Positions 17,315-29,100 of a stretch of DNA of 64,000 bases are shown piece by piece. The notes beneath the pieces were generated by a model that searched no databases, was not told the DNA's origin, and was given only the letters and a program-made list of their open reading frames with translations. Where the stretch lies: NCBI RefSeq assembly GCF_000768685.1, contig NZ_AVPK01000002.1:248001-312000 (forward strand), written 5' to 3'. Origin of the DNA: Knoellia subterranea KCTC 19937. GTDB taxonomy: Bacteria; Actinomycetota; Actinomycetes; Actinomycetales; Dermatophilaceae. How positions within the stretch are numbered: the first letter of the stretch is position 1; each line of letters starts with the position of its first letter. Position numbers and translations under genes: made by a program.

Positions 17315-18225
17315 GTTCGCCGACGAAGGTGACCCCGCCGCGTCGCGTCGATGCCTCGATGACGCTCATCACCTCGATGCTCGAGCGTCCCCTCGACCCC
17401 GGCTACGCCGCCGCCGCTGAGCGGCGCGAGGCCGCGGGTCTGCCGCGGGAGACGACGCTGCGGTCGCCGAAGCTCATCGCCTTCGCGATCCTCATCGGTC
17501 TCCTGGTCGGCATTGCAGCAATGCAGTTGCGTGGGGGCGAGACGACCAAGGAACGCACCAAGGCCAGCCTCATCCAGCGCATCGAGGCGCAACAGAAGAG
17601 CGTCGACAGTCAGGCCGCACAGGCGAGTGCCCTCCGGTCCGAGATCGCGGCCCTCGATGCCGAGACCTTGCAGAAGGTGAGCGACTCGCTCTCCAAGGAT
17701 GTGCAGCGACTGGCTCTGGTGACCGGTGCCGTGCCCGTTCGTGGCCCGGGCTTCGTCGTGACCATCGACGACGCGCCCACCTCGGCGGAGGAGGGGACGA
17801 ACTCGGATCCGCGCGACAACACGGGCTCGTTGGACAGCAAGGTCCAGGCCCGCGACCTCCAGATCCTCGTCAACAGTCTCTGGGAGGCCGGGGCCGAGGC
17901 GGTGTCGGTCAATGGGCAGCGACTCACGACCACGTCCTCGATCCGGTTCGCCGGCGAGGCGTTGCTCGTCGACTACCGCCCCCTCAAGCGGCCATATGTG
18001 GTGACCTCCATCGGAGACCCCGGGAAGCTGCCGTCCGCTTTTGCCCGAGGCAACGGCGGCACGTACCTCGCGACGCTGAAGTCCTCGTTCGGCATCAGGG
18101 TCGACACCGTGGTCAGCAAAGAGGTCACAATTCCGGCATCCGCCACGCTGGGCACCAGAGCGGCCACGCCCGCAGATAGGGTCGGGGGCGCAGCCACGCC
18201 CACACCTGAAGGAGACTCGTCGTGA
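17311..18225 (+). CDS. DUF881 membrane-anchored protein (first copy)
   Basis: A 304-residue protein with a cytoplasmic N-terminus, one transmembrane helix near residues 53-70 (LIAFAILIGLLVGIAAMQL) and a coiled-coil stretch (RIEAQQKSVDSQAAQASALR). The extracytoplasmic DUF881 domain follows, recognisable by GAVPVRGPGFVVTIDDAP, VNSLWEAGAEAVSVNGQRL and PYVVTSIGDPGKL. Function is unproven; the family is linked to envelope growth by its neighbourhood. It overlaps the phosphatidyltransferase (ATGA) and the small basic protein (GTGA), so all three are translated together. A second DUF881 gene lies just downstream, as in other actinobacteria. Confidence 0.88.
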   Translation: MSSPTKVTPPRRVDASMTLITSMLERPLDPGYAAAAERREAAGLPRETTLRSPKLIAFAILIGLLVGIAAMQLRGGETTKERTKASLIQRIEAQQKSVDSQAAQASALRSEIAALDAETLQKVSDSLSKDVQRLALVTGAVPVRGPGFVVTIDDAPTSAEEGTNSDPRDNTGSLDSKVQARDLQILVNSLWEAGAEAVSVNGQRLTTTSSIRFAGEALLVDYRPLKRPYVVTSIGDPGKLPSAFARGNGGTYLATLKSSFGIRVDTVVSKEVTIPASATLGTRAATPADRVGGAATPTPEGDSS

Positions 18226-18554
18226 TCCCCGCTCTGGGACTCGTCATCGGCATCGTCGCCGGAGTTCTGCTCCAGCCCGAGGTCCCCCTGTGGCTGCAGC
18301 CCTACTTGCCCATCGCCGTCATCGCGGCGCTCGATGCGGTCTTCGGTGCGGTGCGCGCCGTCCTGGACGGGATATTCAACGACAAGGTCTTCGTGATCTC
18401 GTTCCTCTCCAATGTCGTCGTCGCTGCCTTCATCGTCTTCCTCGGTGATCAGCTCGGTGTCGGCAGCCAGCTCTCCACGGGGGTCGTCGTCGTCCTCGGC
18501 GTCCGGATCTTCTCCAACGTGGCCTCGATCCGACGACACCTCTTCAACGCGTGA
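18222..18554 (+). CDS. sbp: Small basic membrane protein (DUF1290)
   Basis: A 110-residue, almost wholly membrane-embedded protein with about three hydrophobic helices (MIPALGLVIGIVAGVLL; YLPIAVIAALDAVFGAVRAV; FVISFLSNVVVAAFIVFLG) and a basic end (NVASIRRHLFNA). This is the DUF1290/small basic protein family, always found between DUF881 genes and near cell-division genes in Gram-positive bacteria. The biochemical role is unknown. It starts with GTG overlapping the first DUF881 gene by 4 bp. Confidence 0.9.
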   Translation: MIPALGLVIGIVAGVLLQPEVPLWLQPYLPIAVIAALDAVFGAVRAVLDGIFNDKVFVISFLSNVVVAAFIVFLGDQLGVGSQLSTGVVVVLGVRIFSNVASIRRHLFNA

Positions 18555-18564
18555 GCTGCCCCGG

Positions 18565-20064
18565 ATGAGTCGCAGGAAGCAGAAGCGCAAGGGCGCCGCG
18601 AGGCGGCCGAACCCGCCACGTCAGGTCGCTCCATCGCAGCCGTCCCCGGTCGAAGAGAGCGCGTCCGAGGAGATCGCGTCCAAGGAGGCTGCGGTCGACG
18701 AGCAGCCCGTTGAGGACGCTGCTGAGGAGGTCACGGCCGACGAGCCGTCGGGCGACGGGGCGCAGATCGACGACGCTGCGGTGGAGGAGCCTTCCGTCGA
18801 GGACGTCGAGGACGTCGCGGCGGAGGAGCAGCCCGCTGAGGACGAGGCCGCGGTCGAGACGCCTGTCGAGGACTCGCCGTCCGAGGACACCGTCGTCGAA
18901 GAGCAGGCTGTGGACGACGCGGCTGCTGAGGAGATCCCCGACGAGGACGTGCCGTCCGATGGCGCCGTGCTGGAGGACTCTCCCGTGGAGGACGCTGCTG
19001 AGGAGGACCGAGCCGCGGTCGAGGCACCGGATGTGGACGTCCCGTCGGAGGACGCTGCGGTCGACGAGCAGCCCGCCGAGGACGCTGCTGAGGAGGTCGC
19101 GGCCGACGAGACGTCCGACGAGGACGCACCCGCCGACGGGCCTGAGCTCGAAGACGCGGCTGCGGACGACGCCCCGAATTCCGAGGCAGTCGCTGAAGAG
19201 GCCGGGGCCGAAGCCACCGAGCAGCCCATCGAGGATGCTGTGGTCGAGGAGCCTCTGGATGAGGGCCCTCTGGACGAGGACAAGCAGACCGGGGAGGCAT
19301 CCGCTCCGGCTGCCGCGGTCCCGAGTTCCGAACCGTCACGCACTGCCTGGTCCCGGTTGGGTCGGGCAGGTCGGCCCCGCCCGACCAAGGCGAACGTCCT
19401 GGCGACCCTGCTGGCGCTGGGCCTGGGCTTCGCCATCGCTGCACAGGTTCACCAGACCTCCATCGAGGGTCTCGAGGATCTGCGTGAGGACGAACTCATC
19501 CGCATCCTCGACACGGTCGACCAGGACGGCAACCGCCTGGCCGAGGAGATCCAGACCCTGCAGTTCTCACGTGACCGGCTTCAGAGCGACACGACGAGCC
19601 TCACCGAGGCCCAGCAAGCGGCGCAGCAGCGGCTCGACTCGCTCGGCATCATGGCCGGCACGGTCCCTGCCAAGGGTCCGGGCATCGTGCTGACCATTCG
19701 CGATCCCGAACACGGCGTGACGGCACCGATCCTGCTCGACACTCTCCAGGAGCTGCGTGATGCCGGCGCCGAGGCGGTCGAGATCAACGACATCCGTGTC
19801 GTGGCCAACACCTACTTCACCGATGGTGAAGGTGGCATCGCGATCTCGGGCAAGGACGTGTCGCCGCCCTACGTCATCAGTGTCATCGGCGATGGTTCCA
19901 CCCTCGCGTCCGCGATGGAGATCCCCGGTGGGGTCGCCAACACGGTGCGAAGCGTCGGCGGACAGGCCGGCATCGAGATCAAGAGCGAGGTCACGGTGTC
20001 CGCATTGCAGAGCGTTTCCGAGCCTCAGTACGCTCGGCCCGTACCCAGTCCCACGAAGTCCTGA
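18565..20064 (+). CDS. DUF881 protein with a long acidic repeat extension (second copy)
   Basis: A 499-residue protein. It begins basic (MSRRKQKRKGAARRPNPPRQ), then about 230 residues are an extremely acidic Glu/Asp/Ala repeat with units such as AVDEQPAEDAAEEV. A transmembrane helix (VLATLLALGLGFAIAAQV, about residues 278-295) and a short coiled coil follow. The DUF881 domain (GTVPAKGPGIVLTIRDPE; DAGAEAVEINDIRVVAN; PPYVISVIGDGSTL) ends the protein. The acidic part lies on the cytoplasmic side. Orthologues normally have a much shorter cytoplasmic tail, so the extension is unusual. The repeats are visible at DNA level. It starts at ATG 18565, 10 bp after the small basic protein gene. Confidence 0.88.
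   Translation: MSRRKQKRKGAARRPNPPRQVAPSQPSPVEESASEEIASKEAAVDEQPVEDAAEEVTADEPSGDGAQIDDAAVEEPSVEDVEDVAAEEQPAEDEAAVETPVEDSPSEDTVVEEQAVDDAAAEEIPDEDVPSDGAVLEDSPVEDAAEEDRAAVEAPDVDVPSEDAAVDEQPAEDAAEEVAADETSDEDAPADGPELEDAAADDAPNSEAVAEEAGAEATEQPIEDAVVEEPLDEGPLDEDKQTGEASAPAAAVPSSEPSRTAWSRLGRAGRPRPTKANVLATLLALGLGFAIAAQVHQTSIEGLEDLREDELIRILDTVDQDGNRLAEEIQTLQFSRDRLQSDTTSLTEAQQAAQQRLDSLGIMAGTVPAKGPGIVLTIRDPEHGVTAPILLDTLQELRDAGAEAVEINDIRVVANTYFTDGEGGIAISGKDVSPPYVISVIGDGSTLASAMEIPGGVANTVRSVGGQAGIEIKSEVTVSALQSVSEPQYARPVPSPTKS
18691..19110 (+). repeat. Internal DNA repeat in the acidic DUF881 extension
   Basis: The 54-bp segments 18691-18744 and 19057-19110 differ at only 3 positions; both encode AVDEQP-(V/A)EDAAEEV-(T/A)ADE. 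Shorter degenerate copies (GAGGACGCTGCTGAGGAGG and similar) lie between them. The tract looks built by slippage or unequal exchange and could vary in length between strains. Confidence 0.75.
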
Positions 20065-20099
20065 AACCCACATCCCGAACGGATCTGAAGGAGCCCCAG

Positions 20100-20489
20100 A
20101 TGAGCGACCTCGAGTACCCGAGCGACCTGCGCTACACGGCCGAGCACGAGTGGGTGCGCTCGGCCGACGACGGTGTCGTCCGCATCGGGATCACGTCCTT
20201 CGCGCAGGACGCGCTGGGTGACGTTGTCTACGTTTCCCTTCCGGCTGTCGGTGACACGGTCGCCGTCGGGGACGCCTGCGGTGAGGTCGAGTCGACGAAG
20301 TCGGTCAGCGACCTGTACGCCCCGCTGGCAGGCGAGGTCACGGCAGTCAACGCCGCACTCGACGCCTCGCCCGAGCTCGTCAACTCCGACCCCTACGGTG
20401 AGGGTTGGATGTACGAGCTGCGCCCGGCCGACTCCGGTGCGGTCGACGGACTGCTCGACGTCGAGGCGTACCAGCAGCAACTCGGCTGA
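20100..20489 (+). CDS. gcvH: Glycine cleavage system H protein
   Basis: Lipoyl carrier that shuttles the aminomethyl group between GcvP, GcvT and the dihydrolipoyl dehydrogenase. The 129-residue length and motifs are typical: RYTAEHEWVR at the N-terminus, and the lipoylated lysine in GEVESTKSVSDLYAP (about residue 66). ATG 20100 follows GAAGGAGCC. The gene belongs to the conserved DUF881-gcvH-garA cluster and lies 2.8 kb before gcvP; no gcvT is seen in the window. Confidence 0.96.
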   Translation: MSDLEYPSDLRYTAEHEWVRSADDGVVRIGITSFAQDALGDVVYVSLPAVGDTVAVGDACGEVESTKSVSDLYAPLAGEVTAVNAALDASPELVNSDPYGEGWMYELRPADSGAVDGLLDVEAYQQQLG

Positions 20490-20539
20490 TTCTCGGCCCT
20501 TCCGCAGCCAACCTTCTGTTCATCCCTCGAGTGGTCATC

Positions 20540-20545
20540 TAGGGT
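20540..20545 (+). promoter_or_regulatory. Putative -10 (TAGGGT) for garA-ftsR
   Basis: TAGGGT lies in the 96-bp gap after gcvH, about 40 bp before the chosen garA start. It would give a short leader containing the garA ribosome-binding site GGAG (20573-20576 region). The -35 is weak. Confidence 0.4.
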
Positions 20546-20585
20546 GAATGCTCCAGATGACCAGCCCAGACTAGGAGCGCCACAG

Positions 20586-21092
20586 ATGAGTGACGTGAGT
20601 CGCGAGACGCCGGAGCACGAGCCGGAGTCGACTCCCGGACAGACGCCCAGGTCGATCCCCGAGCGCGAGCCCGAGTCGTCGACGACGATGCGGTTCCAGC
20701 CCGTCGACGGCATCGAACAGTCCGAGATCGTCCACGAGAGCGAGCACGTCCTCACCCGGGCCGACCAGGCGACGGTGGAAGCCCTTCGCCCCGGCACCGC
20801 GCTGCTGGTCGTCCTTCGAGGCCCCAACACCGGCGCGCGGTTCCTCCTCGACGACGATGTCGTGTCGTCGGGGCGTCACCCGGAGAGTGACATCTTCCTC
20901 GACGACGTCACGGTCTCCCGGCAGCACGCGACTTTCGAGCGCACCGGTGGGCAGTTCGTGGTCAAGGACGTGGGTTCCCTCAACGGCACCTACGTGAACC
21001 GCGAACGCATCGACGAGTCGGTTCTCCAGACGGGCGACGAGGTCCAGATCGGCAAGTACCGTCTGGTCTTCTATGCCGCAAAGCAGGGCTGA
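20586..21092 (+). CDS. garA: FHA-domain signalling protein GarA (OdhI-like)
   Basis: Phosphorylation-switched inhibitor of 2-oxoglutarate dehydrogenase and regulator of glutamate metabolism. The C-terminal FHA domain is very close to mycobacterial GarA: SSGRHPESDIFLDD, VTVSRQHATFE, DVGSLNGTYVNRERID and GDEVQIGKYRLVFYA. The N-terminal half is disordered and acidic, with a Thr pair in SSTTMRFQP at the place of the GarA kinase-target motif ETTSVF; that threonine is the likely phospho-switch. ATG 20586 has GGAG about 9 nt upstream and is preferred over GTG 20544, which sits on a likely -10. It overlaps ftsR by 20 bp. Confidence 0.92.
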   Translation: MSDVSRETPEHEPESTPGQTPRSIPEREPESSTTMRFQPVDGIEQSEIVHESEHVLTRADQATVEALRPGTALLVVLRGPNTGARFLLDDDVVSSGRHPESDIFLDDVTVSRQHATFERTGGQFVVKDVGSLNGTYVNRERIDESVLQTGDEVQIGKYRLVFYAAKQG

Positions 21093-21771
21093 GCGCCCCC
21101 TGACCATTGGGAAGGTCCTCGACGCGTTGCGTGAGGAGTTTCCCCAGGTCAGTATTTCCAAGATTCGGTTCCTCGAGGCCGAGGGCCTCGTGGAACCGAC
21201 TCGGACGGCTGCGGGGTACCGCACCTACAGTGCCGCGGACCTCGATCGCCTGCGCTACATCCTGCGGGCTCAACGGGATCGCTTCTGGCCCCTCAAGGTG
21301 ATCCGGGACGCGCTCGATGCGCTCGACCGCGGCCTGGAGCCGGACGCCGGTGGGGACGCCACGCCACGAGCGCCCCAACTGCGTGCCGACCCCGACGTCC
21401 CCTCGACGGCCGAACTCCAGGAGGGTCGTGCCGTCCGCCTCACCGCGGACGAGGTCGCGGCAGCCACCGGCCTCGACCAGGAAACCGTTGCCTCACTCGT
21501 GGGATTCGGTGTGCTGCAGCCCGGCGCCGATGGACACTACTCGGCCACAGACCTCCAGGCGGCGCACGCGGCAGCCGGCCTCGCGGCATACGGGATCGAA
21601 GCACGGCACCTGCGGCCCTTTCGCACGGCCGCGGACCGCGAAGTCGGCCTCGTCGAGCAGGCGATGAGCACGCGTCGCACCGAGGGACGGGCGCACGATC
21701 AGGCCGAGGTCGCTCGCCTGTGTCTCCAGTTGCACGCTGCGCTGGTCAAGGGTGGTCTGGCGCGACCGTGA
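21073..21771 (+). CDS. ftsR: MerR-family regulator FtsR
   Basis: A MerR-type transcription factor of 232 residues. The N-terminal winged helix is clear (LTIGKVLDALREEFPQVSIS, then IRFLEAEGLVEPTRTAAGYR and TYSAADLDRLRYILRAQRDR). A second helix-turn-helix-like segment lies in the C-terminal half (LTADEVAAATGLDQETVASL). It matches the mycobacterial Rv1828 / corynebacterial FtsR type, which activates ftsZ; position directly after garA supports this. The start ATG lies inside the garA end, so the two are coupled. No cysteine-based sensor site is present. Confidence 0.88.
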   Translation: MPQSRAERPLTIGKVLDALREEFPQVSISKIRFLEAEGLVEPTRTAAGYRTYSAADLDRLRYILRAQRDRFWPLKVIRDALDALDRGLEPDAGGDATPRAPQLRADPDVPSTAELQEGRAVRLTADEVAAATGLDQETVASLVGFGVLQPGADGHYSATDLQAAHAAAGLAAYGIEARHLRPFRTAADREVGLVEQAMSTRRTEGRAHDQAEVARLCLQLHAALVKGGLARP

Positions 21772-21776
21772 CGACG

Positions 21777-21782
21777 TACGGT
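21777..21782 (+). promoter_or_regulatory. Putative -10 (TACGGT) for leaderless nuclease gene
   Basis: TACGGT is followed by 6 nt and then GTG 21789, just after the ftsR stop. The spacing matches other leaderless starts in the window (lnt has the same hexamer and spacing). Confidence 0.45.
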
Positions 21783-21788
21783 GGAGCA

Positions 21789-22292
21789 GTGAAGCCACTG
21801 GACGTCCTCGGTGTCCGCGTCGAGATGCCGACCAACCAGCCCATCGTCCTTCTGCGCGAACGCGACGGGAGTCGCTACCTGCCGATCTGGGTGGGAGCTG
21901 CCGAGGCCGCCGCGATCGCCTATGCGCAGCAGGGGGTGGTCCCGCCGCGTCCATTGACCCATGACCTCCTCAAGAACATCCTCGACGAGATCGGGCACAC
22001 GCTGAGTCGGGTTCGCATTCGGGCTCTCGAGGAGGGGGTCTTCCACGCGGTGCTCGAGATCGATGGCGGCACGGCGGCGGGTGGTGCAGACGTCGACTCT
22101 CGATCGTCGGACGCCATCGCCCTCGCGCTGCGCTGCGGCGTCGAGATCGTCACGAGCGAAGCCCTGCTCGACGAAGCGGGGGTCGCGATGGCCGAGGACG
22201 ACCAGGAGGAGAACGAGGTCGAGAAGTTCAAGGAGTTCCTGGACCACGTGTCCGCCGACGACTTCGACACCGGTGGGCAACCCTCCAGTTGA
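21789..22292 (+). CDS. Bifunctional nuclease family protein (BFN domain)
   Basis: A 167-residue protein with the BFN/DUF151 domain: VKPLDVLGVRVEMPTNQPIV, RYLPIWVGAAEAAAIAYAQQ, PLTHDLLKNIL and SRSSDAIALALRCGVEIV. The C-terminal acidic tail ends EVEKFKEFLDHVSADDF, as in mycobacterial Rv1829. Members have been reported with nuclease activity, but a bacterial role is not settled. GTG 21789 gives an N-terminus that matches Rv1829; a GTG at 21768 overlapping the ftsR stop would add seven residues. Its stop lies inside a likely terminator hairpin. Confidence 0.88.
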   Translation: MKPLDVLGVRVEMPTNQPIVLLRERDGSRYLPIWVGAAEAAAIAYAQQGVVPPRPLTHDLLKNILDEIGHTLSRVRIRALEEGVFHAVLEIDGGTAAGGADVDSRSSDAIALALRCGVEIVTSEALLDEAGVAMAEDDQEENEVEKFKEFLDHVSADDFDTGGQPSS

Positions 22293-22297
22293 GGGTT
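22279..22297 (+). terminator. Hairpin overlapping the nuclease stop codon
   Basis: AACCCTC (22279-22285), 5-nt loop, GAGGGTT (22291-22297). The stop codon 22290-22292 lies within the structure. It is a modest terminator or attenuator before the next regulator gene. Confidence 0.45.
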
Positions 22298-22299
22298 AG

Positions 22300-22438
22300 T
22301 GTTACGGATGTTACTCACGACACGCATGAGGTTAGGGTCCAGTGGTAGTTGACCCCGACTTGTCGGGCCTTTAGCGTCACCTCCAGAGAACGACGTCCGT
22401 GTAGTTACATCAGGTCCGTGTCACAGCAGGAGGTTGGC
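22300..22438 (+). promoter_or_regulatory. Promoter and leader region of the second MerR gene
   Basis: The stretch carries two direct copies of TGTTAC (22300-22305 and 22309-22314), a possible TTACTC -35 (22311-22316) and TAGGGT -10 (22333-22338) 16 bp apart, then a leader of about 95 nt. The leader holds a small palindrome (CCCGAC-TT-GTCGGG, 22354-22367). The TGTTAC repeats overlap the -35 and may be operator half-sites, possibly for autoregulation. Confidence 0.4.
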
Positions 22439-23014
22439 GTGAACGCCATCGAAGAGAACCCCAAGGGCCATGTGCCGATCGCGGCCCAGGGCCTGCTGTT
22501 CACCGACGACCTGCCCGAGCTGGACGAGGAAATGGGCTACCGCGGTCCCACCGCGTGCAAGGCGGCCGGTATCACCTACCGCCAGCTCGACTACTGGGCA
22601 CGCACGTCCCTTGTCGAACCCTCGGTGAGGGGTGCGGCCGGGTCTGGCTCCCAACGCCTCTACGGCTTCCGCGACATCCTCGCGCTCAAGATCGTCAAGC
22701 GGCTCCTCGACACCGGCGTCTCCCTCCAGCAGATCCGTGGCGCCGTGCAGGTCCTGCGGGACCGGGGCGTCGAGGACCTCGCCCAGATCACGCTGATGAG
22801 CGACGGCGCGTCCGTCTATGAGTGCACGTCCAACGAGGAAGTCATCGACCTGCTTCAGGGCGGCCAGGGTGTGTTCGGCATTGCCGTCGGCAAGGTCTGG
22901 CGCGAGGTGGAGGGCGACCTGTCGCACCTCCCGAGCGAGCGACTCACCGACGAGGCACCTGCAGCCCACCCGGGCGACGAGCTGAGCGCACGGCGCGCCG
23001 CCCGTATGGCCTGA
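22439..23014 (+). CDS. MerR-family regulator (Rv1830-like)
   Basis: A 191-residue MerR-type DNA-binding protein. After an N-terminal arm (GLLFTDDLPELDEEMGYRG) the winged helix reads PTACKAAGITYRQLDYWART, SLVEPSVRGAAGSGSQRLYG and FRDILALKIVKRLLDTGVSL. The C-terminal part (LMSDGASVYECTSNEEVIDL, GVFGIAVGKVWREVE) matches the mycobacterial Rv1830 type. GTG 22439 is chosen because GGAGG stands 5 nt before it. The gene is separated from the nuclease by its own promoter region and followed by a strong terminator, so it is monocistronic. Confidence 0.87.
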   Translation: MNAIEENPKGHVPIAAQGLLFTDDLPELDEEMGYRGPTACKAAGITYRQLDYWARTSLVEPSVRGAAGSGSQRLYGFRDILALKIVKRLLDTGVSLQQIRGAVQVLRDRGVEDLAQITLMSDGASVYECTSNEEVIDLLQGGQGVFGIAVGKVWREVEGDLSHLPSERLTDEAPAAHPGDELSARRAARMA

Positions 23015-23034
23015 CCTTCGGCTGTTCGACACCC

Positions 23035-23064
23035 ACGGCGCGTGCCCACTCGGGCACGCGCCGT
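23035..23064 (+). terminator. Strong intrinsic terminator before the glycine riboswitch
   Basis: A 13-bp perfect stem (ACGGCGCGTGCCC at 23035-23047; GGGCACGCGCCGT at 23052-23064) with loop ACTC, followed by TTTGTTA. It ends the MerR transcript. A TACGCT hexamer at 23070-23075 immediately after is a likely -10 for the riboswitch-gcvP transcript. Confidence 0.82.
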
Positions 23065-23090
23065 TTGTTACGCTGACCGCGCCGCAAACA

Positions 23091-23202
23091 CCGTGCGGGA
23101 GAGTCCCCAATCCACCGCGTGGAGCCGGGGCGCCGAAGGGGCAAACTCCCCGGAACCTCTCAGGCGCAAAGGACCGCACGGATCAGGCACCTCTGAGACG
23201 GC
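23091..23202 (+). promoter_or_regulatory. Glycine riboswitch (single aptamer) upstream of gcvP
   Basis: The closing helix CCGTGCGG...CCGCACGG (23091-23181) encloses the conserved glycine-aptamer core: GCGGGAGAG at the 5' side, GCGCCGAAGGGGCAAACUCC in the middle and CUCUCAGGC-GCAAAGGACCGC at the 3' side. Only one full aptamer is present. A short tail CACCTCTGAGA follows, in the place of the second-aptamer remnant seen in singlet riboswitches. It lies 60-170 nt before the gcvP start, so glycine probably switches on gcvP expression. Confidence 0.93.
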
Positions 23203-23257
23203 TTCGCCGCGACAGAAGGGGAGGCCCGTGCCCGACCGTGCGCCAGGAGCCTCACCC

Positions 23258-26146
<2,889 letters not shown>

Positions 26147-26148
26147 GG

Positions 26149-29100
26149 TCAGGCGGCACTCTCCGAACCGGGGCCGGCAATGGCCACGGTGCTGCCGCTG
26201 GCGGTCTTGCGGACGACCAGTTGGTGGGTGATGCGGCTGCGGAGCTCACCCACGTGCGAGACCACACCGACGGCACGTCCGCCTTCGCGCAAGGAGTCCA
26301 GGACGGAGATCACTTGCTCGAGGCTCTCGTCGTCGAGCGTGCCGAAGCCCTCGTCGACGAACAGCGTCCCCAGGTCGAACCCTCCCGACTCCTCACGCAC
26401 GGCGTCGGCGAGGCCGAGGGCCAGTGCGAGCGAAGCCATGAAGGCCTCACCACCGGACAGGGTCGAGGTCTCGCGACTGACGCCGGTCCACTGATCCAGG
26501 ACGCGGAGTCCGAGGCCACTGCGGGCGCCCCGTGCAGCGAGACGGTCGGAGTGCTCGAGGCTGTAGCGGCCGTCGCCCATGATCCGGAGTCGTTCGTTGG
26601 CCAACCTGGCGACCTTGTCCAGTCTCGCGGCCAGAACGTAGGACGTGAGTCGCATCCGCAGGGTGTTGTTGAGGCCGCCGCCGGAGAACGTGTCGGCCAG
26701 ATCCTTGACGCGGTGGTGGTGCGCCAACGCCGGGCCAGCGGCATCCAATCCCGCGGTCAGGCTCGATCGAATGGCCCTGAACGAGCGTTGAGCGCCAGCC
26801 GCCTCGGTCTGGGCGGACTTCGCGGCGAGGAGAGCAGAGCGCGCCGCCACGGCTTCACGCTCCAACAGGGCGAGGTCGGGCGGGAGCGCTTCCTCGGCGG
26901 CCATCACCATCGGGTCATGGAGCACAGACAGCGCCCCCGCGCGGGCACGATCGTGATCACGCAACCGGTCACCGATGCGTTGGAGCTCACCGGACGGAAG
27001 CACGGCGTCCGTGGCCTCGGAGAACGACTCGAAGCCGGCGTCGGTGACGGCGATCAGCCCGGCGTCGAGGGCTGCCTTCAGGCGCTCGGCGGTCTCCGCG
27101 TGCCGTGCCACGGCCTCCGCCCACGCGGCGGCTGAGTCGACGGCGGCCCTGTGCCGGCTCGCGAGTTCGGCCACCGCGTCCGAACCGGGGAAGGGCTCAC
27201 TGTCGGCAGCGTGAGCCTCCGTCCGAGCCGCGTTGTCGCTGCTCTCGGCCGCGGACGTCGAGCCGCACGGACAGTCAGCGTGCGAGATCCAGAGCGCGGA
27301 CATGGCGACTCGTGCGGATTCCTCGTCCTCGCGAGTCTGCTCAGCCATGGCCGACACCCTCGTGAGTTCGTGACGGGCCGCGGCGACCGAATCTTCGAGG
27401 GCCGTCAGGGCAGCCCGGGCTGCATCGAGGTGTGCCGTGCGCTGTGCGTGCTCGGCGGCCAGCGCGCGCGCGGTGTCGTGGCGGCGCGTGGCCTCGACGG
27501 ATCCGAACTCGAACGCGTCCAGATCCAACTCCTCGACACTCGCGACGGCGAGCTGTCGCAGGGCTTCCTCGATGCGCGTCCGTGTGGTGGTGACCCGAAC
27601 CTCGCACTCGTGATGTGCGGCGACGAGGTCGGCGTGCGCGACACGAGCGGCGTCGAGCTCCGCCTCGGTCACCTGCCGTCCGCCCTGTGCCGGGGAAGGG
27701 TGTGCGGTCGCACCGCACACCGAACACGCCTCGCCGTCCACGAGGCGCTCCGCGAGTTCTGCGGCCATCTGCGAGAGGCGGCGCGCAACGAGATCGAGCT
27801 CGTGGTCCCGGGCATCCTGGGCGCGTGAGCGGGCATCGGCGGATTCCCGGACGAGGCGATCGAGCAGGGCCCCGTCGTCGAGCGTGCGACGGGCGAGGTC
27901 GACGCGCGACCTGGCCTCGGCAGCGGCCTGCTCCAGACCGGCGAGTGAGGTTGTCGCGTCGAGCGATGCTGTCACCGCTGCGGTGGCCGCCTCCACACGA
28001 TCGCTCGCCGTCGTGCGCCGCTCGGCAGCGCTCTGGAGCACCGACGTTGCCGCCTCCATGTCGCGCAGTTGCTCGCGTGCCCGTCGGGCCCGAGCGGTGC
28101 GCTCAGCGTCGAGACGGAGCAGTTCCCTCAGATTGTCGTCGTGCTGGCGCAGTACGCGCACGAGGGCCTCGGGGGAGCGTCCGTGCACCACCTCGGCGTC
28201 CACGCGATCAGTGCCCCGGTCCTTGTCGACGAGTCCACTGTCGGGGAGTGCAGTGCGGGGGACAGCACTGTCGCCTACTGCGGTGTCACTCGAGTCGAAC
28301 CCGGTGGTGACGAGCCGGCTGACTGCGGCGTGTGCCTCGGCGACCGACGCCTGACGTCGGTGCACCTCGGCCCGCGCCCTCTCTACAGCCGCCAGATCGC
28401 CCCGGACCGAACCGGCCCGGGTCGCCCGGTCGTGAACCGAGCGCGCCCGCGCAATCTCGTCCTGAGCGGACTCCAGAGCGCCGAGGCTGACTCGGGCGGC
28501 ACTCGCGCGCTCACGCAGCGACTGCACCGATCGGCCGTCCTGAAAGGCGCTGGCCGCGGCCACATCCGCGGAGGATGCAGCGTCGAGCCGCACCATCGCC
28601 TCGGAGAGTGTGACCTCGATTCGGGTGGCCATCGTCTCGAGCAGTCCCCGGATGGCGTCGGGGGAGTCGGGATCGAGGGCTGGGAGCCCCTCGAGGAGCC
28701 GCTCATCGGAGCCGGCGGCGTCATCAGAAGCGCCTGCGTGGCTCTCGTCCTCGCCGGATGCCGTCGAGCGGGCCACGACGTCTGCCAACCTCGCCAGATC
28801 GGTGTCGATGCCCGCACGCAGACCGGCCACGGTGGCCTCGCTGCTGCGCCGAGCATCGACGAGCCACTCCTCGACGTCCGCGAACCGAGTGATGTCGAAG
28901 AGCTTCTCGAGAAGAGCCCGCCGTTCGTCGTCCTTGGCTGTCAGGAAGGCCGCGAACTCGCCCTGGGGCAGCATGGCCACCTTGGCGAACTGCTCCTTGC
29001 CCATGCCGAGGACGTCGTGCAGGACCTCCGCGGTTTCGTCGTTGCGGGTCGACACGACGACCCACTCGCCGTCGAGGTGCTCGGACAACGCAACTGTCGC

